Source: Neostapfia colusana (taxonomy: Eukaryota > Streptophyta > Magnoliopsida > Poales > Poaceae). From it: a DNA stretch of 64,000 nucleotides. Positions 35,603 through 43,858 of the stretch are shown here, piece after piece. Made by a program: the position numbers and the translations under genes. The number at the start of each line of letters is the position of its first letter. The first letter of the stretch is position 1. Where the stretch lies: assembly GCA_030760725.1 (NCBI GenBank), contig JASWHV010000011.1:12363501-12427500 (forward strand), in the 5' to 3' direction. The notes beneath the pieces were generated by a model. That model ran no database searches. It worked only from the letters and a program-made list of their open reading frames with translations, and was not told where the DNA came from.

Positions 35603-36814
35603 GTCTCCAAATCTTCAATGCATGCACTACTGCTGCTAGCTCCAAGTCATGTGTTGGATAATTAAGCTTGTGCTTCTTCAATTGTCGTGAGGCCTAGGCT
35701 ACTACTTGTCCTTCTTGCATGAGCACACATCCGAGCCCTTGTCTCGATGCATAACAATATATGTCAAAGCTCTTGCTTACGTCTGGTAATACCAAAACCG
35801 GCGCTGTGGTTAGCCTTTTCTTGAGTTTCTCAAAGATCTCTTGGCACGCTGATGTCCACTGGAATGCTTTTCCCTTCGTTAGCAACTCCATCATAGGTTT
35901 TGCTATCTTAGAGAAGTCCTTGATGAAGCGTCGGTAGTATCCAGCCATCCCAAGAAAACTCCGAACGTCCTTCACGTTTTGCGGTTGGTTCCACTTCAGA
36001 ACATCTCCCACTTTTCCGGGATCAACCGATACTCCTTCCTCGGAGATAATGTGGCCTAGGAACGATATCTCCTTTAGCCAAAATTGACACTTGTTAAGCT
36101 TGGCATACAATTGATGCTCGCGCATTTTTTGCAAGGTCAATCTCAAATGTTCTTCATGCTCCTCCTAACTTTTGAATACACCATAATGTCGTCGATAAAA
36201 ACCATGACGAACTTATCCACGTACTCCATGAAAACTTTGTGCATAAGGTACATGAAGTATGCGGGTGCATTTGTTAACCCAAAAGACATGACGGTTTATG
36301 CATACGAACCATACCGTGTCCGAAAGGCGGTCTTGGGTATATCGGAGGGCTTAATTTTCAGCTGGAAGTATCTCGACCGAAGATCAATCTTGGATAACAC
36401 TCGGGCTCCTTTCATTTGGTCGAATAGGTCTTCTATACGGGGCAGAGGGTATTTGTTCTTGATTGTCACCTCGTTTAGAGACCTATAGTCCACGCACATC
36501 CTTTGAGTCCCATACTTCTTGTCTACGAAGAGCACGGGGGCTCCCCATGGTGACGAGCTTGGACGTATAAAACCCTTCTCCAACTGCTCCTGAATTTGCT
36601 TCTTGAGTTCCATTAGTTCATTGGTGGGCATCCTATAGGGTCTCTTTGCTATGGGTGCAGTTCCGGGTACCAACTCAATGGCAAACTCAATGTCCCGGTC
36701 AGGTGGCATACCTGGAAGCTCTTCTAGAAACACATCCGAGAATTCCCGAACCACTGGAATGCTGTCCAACGTTGCTCCTTCGACATGGTTCAAACTTGCC
36801 TTATTGGTTGTTTG
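35603..36814 (-). pseudogene. pol: A pol, first part: reverse transcriptase and RNase H start
   Basis: This continues in the same frame as gag-protease after a TAA at 36817-36815. Visible: IPVVREFSDVFLEELPGMPP, MCVDYRSLNEVTIKNKYPLP, IDLRSRYFQLKI (glycine of the usual SGYHQ replaced by arginine), SFGLTNAPAYF and catalytic FIDDIMVYSK, then GHIISEEGVSVDPGKV, SFLGMAGYYRRFIKDFSK and RNase H start CYASRQGLGCVLM with the catalytic glutamate in DLELAAVV. Lesions are TAA at 36298-36296, a frameshift just after the FIDD box (about 36170) and TAG near 35694. The frame stops at the B insertion and resumes at 20080. Confidence 0.92.
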
Positions 36815-38375
36815 TTAGGCTGACTTAAACTCGATACGAATACCGTGCTCGTTTGTCAACTGCACGCTCCTCTCAGCACATTGGATTACTCCGTTGTGCT
36901 GGCTTAACCAATCCATCCCAAGTATTATGCCAAGCCCTTGGGAATCCAAGACAATGAGGTTGGCAAGGAAGTCTACCCCCCTTATTTTAAGGCTTACTTT
37001 CGGACATACTATATTAGTCCTCATCTCTCCACCGGGAGAATTAACTAGCATAGCACATTTTAAGTGTGATATGGGTAGATTATGCTTGGCGACATACTTG
37101 GATGATATCAAGGAATGTGATGCTCTAGAATCAAATAAAATGGTGGCTGGGTTGGAATTGGTAAGGAACATACCAATTACGACGTCCTCAGCCTGTTGTG
37201 CTTTCTCAGCAGAGACATGGTTCACGTTGCCGCGAGCATAGTACTGATGTCCACGGTTTCCTTGATTGTCCCCTCCGTTCAGTTGCGGGTTCTGCTTGGG
37301 CACGTTGCCTTGCTGTCCAGGACCTCTCCTCGGGCACTGGCTCGCGAAGTGTCCTGTTTCCCCGCATGCGAAGCATGCCCTGTTGCCCAAGGCAGCAGGT
37401 ACGTTGGGGCGGGGGTTTTGAACAGGAGCGCCCATGTTGGGTCGGGGCACAGGAGGCAAAGGCACACAAGGTGCTTGTGCAACGGGTCGTTGCTGTTGTG
37501 GCTGACTAGGGCGGTATGCAGGAGCGCTCGATCCATACTGCGGTGCAGATGGGGGCATGTACCGAGGTCTTAAGTTGCTCCCTTGGTGCTGGTATGGCAT
37601 CTTCCTCTTGCACTCTCGCTCGATCTCTCGGATCTTGCTTTCAACCACTATAGCCTTGTCAAACAGCTTCTGGAAGCTCGCATAGTCATTGTTCAGGAGC
37701 TGAACCTGGATCTTATTGTTCAACCCTCTCATGAACAGGTACTGCTTCCGTTGGTCCGAGTTGACATCTTCGGGGGCGTACCGGGACAGTTGCGTGAACT
37801 TGTTGAGATAATCATTCACGCTTCTCTGTCCTTGGCGGAGACCTTCGAACTCCTGTCTCTTGAGCATCATTACACCAGCAGGGATGTAATGAGAGTAGAA
37901 ACTCTCCTCAAACTCAGTCCAAGTGATCGTCTCTGGGTCGACATGAGCGTTGCATAGGGCATCCCACCAGTCAGCGGCAGCTCCCATGAGTTGGTGCAAC
38001 GCAAAAAGAACCTTCTCTCGGTCATTGCACTGCACTATGGCAAGCTTCTTCTCCATGGATTTCAACCAGTCGTCGGCCTCTATGGGGTCGTTAGCTTGAG
38101 CAAAGGTGGGTGGTCGAGTCCTCATGAACTCTCCCAGTCTGTTATGAGCCGGCGGTGGTGGTGGCGGTGGCGGTGGTGCTGGAACGGGGTTGTTGTTGTT
38201 GGCCTGCAACTGACCCAAAGTTTTGATCATGGTTTGCATAAGTTGATTCTGCATGGCCATCAACCGTTCCAGGTTGTTCTCACCAGCTCCGGGGTTAACA
38301 GGAACTTCATCGTGACCATCCTCTTGGTTGCCACAGACGTTCCTTCCTTGGCGGCCAGCGTTTCCTCTCACCATC
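36815..38375 (-). CDS. gag: gag-protease of element A
   Basis: I start at MVRGNAGRQGRN (38375), directly after a pyrimidine tract and CTCAAG, rather than the upstream Met at 38389. The product is about 519 residues: N-terminal helix (LERLMAMQNQLMQTM), a run of nine prolines, Gag core (IEADDWLKSMEKKLAIV, ADWWDALCN, FYSHYIPAGVMMLKRQEF), a CCHC knuckle (CFACGETGHFASQC) and a retropepsin domain. The protease active-site triplet, normally DSG, reads DSR in ILFDSRASHSLIS, which should abolish activity. The frame ends with TAA at 36817-36815, and pol follows in the same frame. This could be decay of a single Gag-Pol frame rather than a designed stop. Confidence 0.9.
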
Positions 38376-38978
38376 TTGAGAGAGAACAAAATAGAATAGA
38401 GGTTAGAAGATTAGATGGATCCCCCTAACTATATGCATCAAGGTGGATTGGTCTATATGTATTAGCCCATATGATGATGTGAACAAGTGCCAAGGCATCT
38501 CACACCTCCTTTCTACTTATGTGTGGGTACGGACAACGCTTGAGACGTCCCACAACTCACACTCAACATAAAATCACAACAATCATCACAAGGGCTCACA
38601 CAACTCCTATTCAAGGCTTTATTCAATGGGGGTCCTATATGGCTTAGGGTGATGCCAATCTGTGATTCAACTACGGCTTCTCCTAGGTTTGTATCCTATA
38701 TCAAGGTAGTTCCAATGCCAATCTATGCATACTATGTTTGCATCCTATGGTCGGCGTGGCTCAGCTACCAAATCTGTGACTAGGCATGGCGGTTTTAATA
38801 TCAATCTGTGACCTATCTAGGTTGTGTGATCTTCGATTAACCCGTGGTAGGTTGATACCAATCTGTGCCTGATACCAACTTGTGACTTTTATCTAGTCTT
38901 GTGTCCTACCGTCAACCATGGCAGGTTGATACCAATCTGGGGTTTCTACCTAGGCGTGTGACCTACTGTCAACCCGTG
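38376..38978 (-). other. Leader of element A, no gene
   Basis: About 600 bp between the primer site and gag. The part next to the primer site is filled by repeats of the primer-site/LTR junction (see 38651-38993). The part next to gag ends in a pyrimidine tract and AAG at the ATG, a plausible 3' splice site. No reading frame of note. Confidence 0.75.
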
Positions 38979-38993
38979 GCTCTGATACCAATC
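38651..38993 (-). repeat. Degenerate repeats of the LTR/primer-site junction in A leader
   Basis: Read on the plus strand, GATACCAATCTGTG or close variants occur at about 38651, 38714, 38765, 38797, 38853, 38870, 38927 and finally 38984 (the real junction). The last three intervals also share a longer unit of about 60 bp with ATCTAG, TGTG, CCTACCGTCAACC and GGCAGGTTGATACCA. On the minus strand each copy resembles LTR end CACA, then GAT, then TGGTATCA, the first bases of the initiator-tRNA primer site. Confidence 0.82.
38979..38990 (-). other. Primer-binding site of A (initiator tRNA-Met)
   Basis: The minus strand reads TGGTATCAGAGC, three bases (GAT) inside the LTR end at 38994. This sets A's minus orientation. 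Confidence 0.92.
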
Positions 38994-41195
38994 TGTGACA
39001 CCCTCAATTCTGTGGAAAAACCACGGAACTGAGAACTGATGCATATTTGTGCCCAGGATGTTCATCTCACATATACACATAATCCACAAACTGAATTTCA
39101 GAATATATATAACCATGAATAATAGAGTTTATTACAATGTCTCATGAGTCCTTGACTCATGCTCACAGCGGAAGTCTTAATCCAACAGCGGAAGTCTTAT
39201 TCTAGCAGCGGAAGTCTTCTAACTAATGAGGAAGCAGTCTAAGCAGCAGTGGCGGCTCCATCTCTACTCCATTCCCATAGGCAAGGTTGAGGACAGATTA
39301 CATGCCTAATGCTCCAATTGGTCTTCATAGTAATGTTCTCCTGTTGCTGATGATGAAATAATAATGTAAGTTTGAGTACAATGTTGTACTCAGCAAGTGC
39401 GGGAAAATATGATATGTAGCCCACAACAAGGTAGTTATAAAAAGGCTCATTGCAGAAAGCAAAGTTATTTATCAAAACCATGATAAAACAGCAACTTAAC
39501 TTTAAGTGAACGTAATCCCAACATGTATTAAAATATCAATCATACCTCCATTATGTTCATCACTTTCCATGACCCAACCAGACATTAATCAACCTCATTC
39601 TTGCTCACGAATACGTTCTAGTATTCACTACCATCTCACAAATACCATCTCATATTCGCTACCATTTCATCTCATAAACAACTCCGTCTCACACCGAGAC
39701 CAATCTCGTTGCCATGACTCAACAGTCATGCAACCAATCTTATCACCCGGACTTAACAGTCCCGAAAACCAAAACAAAATCAAACCATAACCAAAACCAT
39801 CCAAAACCATCCCAAAATAACCATCCAACTAATCATGGAAGTTGGCCATGCACTCATGACCGTAAGCTCGGCTATCATGATAGTTTTAGACTCTGCGGAG
39901 TTTGCACGTCTTTACCCACAAGTTTGTGATTTCGTCACCCGTCGGCGACTGCAGAACCTTCATTATACCAGTACACAACCGTCGGTGTATGGCCAAGAGA
40001 TCACAAAATAGCCTTTACAAAGGAGCTACTAGATGTAGGGACTCACTAAGGTTTCACCGGCGGGCTAAAATCTCCAATTCTCCCACCCACGGGCCCCCTC
40101 TTGTGCCATGCAGTTTCCAGGGCAGTCCTCACTCGACTCACATTCCCCGCGCCTTCCACGGTCCATAACAATCTAGCAACTTACCTAATTACTCAGCTAA
40201 GCTGCACCCATACTTGGCCTTGTGGTGGCACTGTTATCCTGGCATGTGCTCGCATGAACCGGTCCTTAGATCTACGGCAAGTAAACCACCATCTCATTCT
40301 ACCTCATTCACAAATCCACGCTTGCCTAGATCTCCCTCCAATCCATGTTCATTAACAACATCAGTTTTTCATCATTCTTACGAGTGCAGTTAGCTAGACA
40401 CATCTATCTCACTTCCTGTAATCCCATGGACTCAGCGAAGTATAAAAGCAAAAACCATACCTGACTCATAAACTTCCCCGGTGACAAGGGTGGTTTAACC
40501 AAAACTAGTAAACTCCTATAAAAGGGTTTCCCATCATGTTTGACTCAGCACACACACCTTTTAGCAAAAACAAAATAGTTTCCCAAAACATTGGATCAAT
40601 ATGGTCAAGGGGCACTTGCCTTGTTTTGGCTGTTCCGGTTGCTCAAAATCTTATTGTTGTAGTCCGTCGCAGGTAGCTCCCTGAGCTTGTCCTTCTATAC
40701 ATGATCACGCACATACAAGATTCACAACAATCAATATCATGCACAAACTTTAACTAGATGTGATGATGTATATGCATGCAATTCCTATGATACAGTTCTT
40801 ATTAGATCGGTTGTACGTGTCCTTCTATGTTTGCATGGGTTTTATGATGAACAGAGTTGTAGAGATCAATTGTGGACGTGGCGATGATCTTGACTTAGTT
40901 CAAACCGATCAACAAGTGATCTGTCCATGAAAAAGCTTCTGTTCGAAAGGAATCAAAGAACAGATGCAAAGAAAACGCGATGATGTCTTAAGGTGGTATT
41001 GGAGGCCTACCTTACGTTCTTCTTGGTCACGGGGTCCTTTCTCCTTTCAAGACAGATCGTTGGGGCTTTCTTCCGGCGATCTCCCTCGTCCAAACTCCGG
41101 CGAAGGGTTTATTCGGCGAGCTGGGGCTAGGGCTCTAAGTCGTCAGCCCAGGAGGTGGAAAAGAAGTTCGTGGTTTCGGCAAAAGGTTCTGGGTT

Positions 41196-41204
41196 CTATT
41201 TATA
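41196..41204 (-). promoter_or_regulatory. TATA-like box in A 5' LTR
   Basis: Minus-strand TATAAATAG, identical to the box in the 3' LTR, about 210 bp downstream of the G-box array. This is the copy that would drive the genomic RNA. Confidence 0.62.
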
Positions 41205-41416
41205 ATTAGGAAGAGAAGAGTTCTAATCTGATTAGACTTCGAATAAGAGTCCCATTCAAACTGTTTTTATATCTTAACAACTTATCCTAAATTGATTCGG
41301 TGCGGTAACATTGTGGAAATTGTGTCGGTTTCCTCCCGTACCGGTATTCCCACGCGTACATAAGAAAAAACCGCTCCAGAAGTCGTTACCTCCGCGGTGA
41401 TGAGCTCCGGAAGCTC

Positions 41417-42017
41417 CACGTATCCATCGGGGGCCTGGTCTCCCCCTTTCCGCAGAGACGAGCTCCGGTTGTGCCGCGTGTCAAGCGGGCGAGACCTCCC
41501 GCTTCTTCGGAGGTGAGCTCCGTGTGCGCCACGTGTCTGGTGGGTCGGGACCTCCCCTCTCAACAGAGGCGAGCTCTGCGAATGCCACGTGTCAATTTCC
41601 GGACCTCCCTTCTCTTCGGAGGTGAGCTCCGATATTGCCACGTGTCCTAGCAGCTCCAGACTTCCTTTCTCCTCAGAGACAGGCTTTGAAGTTGACACGT
41701 GTCCAATAGTGACGGACCTCCCAGAGATAAGCTCCGGAGGTGACACATATCCAGTAGTGTCGGACCTCCTGGAGGTGAGCTCCGAGAGCGACATGTGTCT
41801 AGCGAGGCTGGACCTCTCGGAGGTGAGCTCCGAGAGCGACACATGTCCCGCGCGGCTGGTCCTCTCTTTTCCGCGGTGACCGGCTCCGCAGTCGACACGT
41901 GTCCTTCGGTACTGGCCTCGCTCCTCTACAGAGGCTAGCTCCGGGGGCAACACGTGTCCCACGGGGTCGGACCTCTCCCCCTTTTTGCGGGGATGATCTC
42001 CGAGTCTGCCACGTAGG
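41417..42017 (-). repeat. G-box tandem array in A 5' LTR (12 units)
   Basis: Anchors fall at 41417, 41475, 41530, 41586, 41639, 41696, 41744, 41792, 41840, 41896, 41951 and 42010, spaced 48-59 bp. CACGTGTC is exact at six (41530, 41586, 41639, 41696, 41896, 41951). Units carry the hairpin-forming pair GACCTCC and GGAGGTGAGCTCCG. Position in U3 just upstream of TATA suggests an enhancer. Confidence 0.86.
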
Positions 42018-42167
42018 CAATTTAGTGGCGAAAGTTGTCTTCGGTGCTTTCTGTAAACTGGAATTTGCTCTTTTTGGCTAACTTTTTGACTCTTTATTGG
42101 TTTCAATCTTATAAAATTTTTTCTGAACATGAATATATGCAGAAATCAAAAGAATGAGGGTGTCACA

Positions 42168-43071
42168 CCGGCTCTCTTTCAGTGCACGATCTCCGCCCCG
42201 CAGCGGGAGTTCGCGATGAAGGACCTTGGCCAGCTCCACCACTTCCTGGGTGTTGCGGTCGAGCACCGACCGAACGCTCTGTTCCTCCACCAGCGCCAGT
42301 ACTGCCTGGACATCCACGAGAGAGCGGGCATGGCTGATTGCAAGCCGTGCTCCACTCTGGTGGACACTCAGGCGAAGGTGTCCTCGGCCGACGGTGTTCC
42401 TGTCACTGACCCCACCTCTTACAGGAGTCTTGCCGGTGCCTTGCAGTACCTCACCTTCACCAGGCTGGACATCTCCTACGCGGTTCAGCAGGTGTGTCTC
42501 CACATGCATGATCTGCGGGAGCCGCATCTCACGGCGGTGAAGCAGATCCTCCGATACCTGCGGGGCACCCACGACTACAGCCTTCTTCTGCGGCGCAACT
42601 CTGCTTCCGAGCTGGTCGTCTACACCGACGCTGACTGGGCAGGTTGTCCGGATACCCGCCGGTCCACCTCCGGCTACGCCGTCTTCCTGGGCGGCAACCT
42701 CGTTTCCTGGTCCTCAAAGCGGCAGCACGTGGTGTCCCGCTCGAGTGCTGAGGCGGAGTACCGCGCCGTGGCCAACAGCGTGGCTGAGGCCTCCTGGCTT
42801 CAGCAGCTTCTTCAGGAGCTCCACTCCCCCCTCGCTCGGAGTACGTTGGTCTACTGCGACAACGTCAGCGCCGTCTACCTCTCCAGTGCAGCATCAGCAC
42901 ACGAAGCACGTGGAGATTGATCTTAACTTCGTTCGTGAGCGGGTGGCTCTCGGGGAGATTCGAGTTCTGCATGTTCCGACCTCGTCGCAGTTCGCCGACA
43001 TCTTCACGAAGGGTCTGCCTTCATCGGTGTTCACCGAGTTTCTGTCCAGTCTCAGCATCTGCCGTGGCTAG
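42168..43071 (+). pseudogene. pol: copia pol fragment: RT end and RNase H
   Basis: The frame resumes from the left fragment at REFAMKDLGQLHHFLGV and continues through YCLDIHERAGMADCKP, DPTSYRSLAGALQYLTFTR, ILRYLRGTHDYSLLL and copia RNase H with YTDADWAGCPDTRRSTSGY and SRSSAEAEYRA. A small deletion at about 42885-42895 shifts the frame. The rest (QHQHTKHVEIDLNFV to FADIFTKGLPSSVF) reads in the next frame to TAG at 43069-43071. The YVDD box and about 20 residues between this piece and 1-622 are gone. Host of element A. Confidence 0.92.
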
Positions 43072-43084
43072 ATGTTGAGACTGC

Positions 43085-43104
43085 GGGGGGGGGGGGGGGG
43101 GGGG
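43085..43104 (+). promoter_or_regulatory. Copia polypurine tract: 20 consecutive G
   Basis: Twenty guanines run directly into the LTR's TGTTAG. A purine tract is expected here to prime plus-strand synthesis, but a pure G20 is extreme and may have grown by slippage or be an assembly-sensitive homopolymer. Confidence 0.8.
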
Positions 43105-43232
43105 TGTTAGACTATTGTGTATTTAGAGGCACTTTAGTCCTTATGAGTGTGGCTTCTTGCCCCTCATGTAATGTACCCTATATGTACCCTTTGTGAGGTT
43201 AATCGAGAAACAACTTTCCCTTCCAATTCTCA
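43105..43232 (+). repeat. Copia 3' LTR (about 128 bp)
   Basis: Starts TGTTAGACTATTG and ends CCAATTCTCA at about 43232, the first CA before element D gag sequence begins. The partner LTR is outside the window, so the right edge is approximate. The expected 5-bp duplication at the other end would be GAGTA. Confidence 0.65.
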
Positions 43233-43858
43233 GAGTAACATGGAACCGGCTGAGAAACCGTGCTTCACGTGCGGTTATTTGGGTCACATCAGCAGGAAGT
43301 GTCCAGAAAGAATACGCCACAGAGGTAATGCACCAGAGCAGGGTATAAATCAATCCCGTGCTCAGCTCCAAGGAACAGCACCAATGTCCGGGTGCATTTA
43401 TCATACAGCTCTAGAGGATGTACCAGAAGGTGCACCTGTGCTAGCGGGAATGTTCACCCTTAATGAACTACCCGTATTGATTTTATTTGACTCTGGAGCC
43501 ACACACAATTTCATCAGCAGGTTATTTGTGTGCAAAGCTGAGCTCTCCACCACTACACCGAAACATCACTACCTTATCAGATCACCCGGTGGAAATATAG
43601 CTGCTAATGAAGTGGTGGTCAAAGCACCCTTGTGCTTAGCTAGAAAATTATACCCCACAACCCTCATTGTGTTAGAGGGGCGGAAGATTGATGTGATCTT
43701 AGGAATGGCGTAGATGAACTACCACAGGGCTGTTCTTGACATCGGTCCACGGATTGTTAGCTTGGACTCTCCGTTCTACGGTCTTCAAACACTCATACCT
43801 GAAGACGTGGATTCTAAAAATCCAGTTGTGTACCACAGTGTGACCATGAAACTGGAGG
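43233..43858 (+). pseudogene. gag: D gag end and protease (broken)
   Basis: Opens in frame with NMEPAEKPCFTCG; the CCHC knuckle is CFTCGYLGHISRKC. The aspartic protease follows with intact LILFDSGATHNFIS and IDVILGMA, then TAG at 43711-43713 where the relatives have tryptophan. The frame continues (NYHRAVLDIGPRIV) to MKLE at about 43857. From there about 120 bp of RT entry sequence present in B and C is deleted, and the text jumps to the codons for RPYKM-like residues. A pseudogene by all signs. Confidence 0.85.

Larger units (their letters stand above)
623..42167 (-). mobile_element. Ty3/gypsy chromovirus A, split by B and C
   Basis: Minus-strand order is 5' LTR 42167-38994, primer site 38990-38979, gag-protease 38375-36815, RT 36814-35603, [element B], RNase H end and integrase 20080-18435, [element C], last pol residues 3833-3778, purine tract 3728-3715, 3' LTR 3714-623. 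The pieces join at the B and C target duplications. Removing B and C leaves an element of about 11.4 kb. The LTRs begin TGTGACACCCTCA and end with its exact reverse complement. Over about 200 bp sampled in the LTR repeat array I count roughly 15 differences between the two LTRs, so A is the oldest of A, B and C. The right flank begins CCGGC (copia); the left terminus is deleted, so its duplication cannot be checked. Confidence 0.93.
38994..42167 (-). repeat. 5' LTR of element A (3174 bp, complete)
   Basis: It runs TGTGACACCCTCA at 42167 to its exact reverse complement at 38994, a 13-bp terminal inverted repeat. It contains the G-box array (41417-42017), TATA-like box (41204-41196) and an AATAAA on the minus strand (39133-39128). 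A 282-codon open frame at 41282-42130 is only the repeat array read in frame. It abuts copia pol at 42168. Confidence 0.95.
1..43232 (+). mobile_element. Ty1/copia retrotransposon, right part, split by element A
   Basis: Two pieces of one copia polyprotein lie at 1-622 and 42168-43071. They are followed by a polyguanine tract (43085-43104) and the start of an LTR (TGTTAGACTATTG at 43105). Everything between 623 and 42167 is element A with its own nested insertions. The 5' LTR, gag and integrase would lie left of the window. The C-terminal motif HTKHVEIDLNFVRERVALG and the very short LTR are typical of the Ale/Retrofit-Hopscotch group of grass copia elements; this clade call is from memory and moderate. 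The DNA right of the LTR is element D gag, so copia probably jumped into D. Confidence 0.85.

Noticed and set aside
36815..36817. Programmed stop between A gag and pol
   Set aside because: The TAA is in frame with pol, but other stops and frameshifts nearby and a single copy make decay more likely than readthrough control.
41282..42130. A 282-codon open frame on the minus strand with repeated GHVSLSELTSERS-like peptides
   Set aside because: It is the G-box tandem array of A's 5' LTR read in frame. The spacing (48-59 bp) is not held to multiples of three, and the 3' LTR copy is broken differently.
43105..43260. D as a 5'-truncated element fused to copia by deletion
   Set aside because: D sequence begins exactly where a plausible copia LTR ends, so insertion of copia into D gag is simpler.
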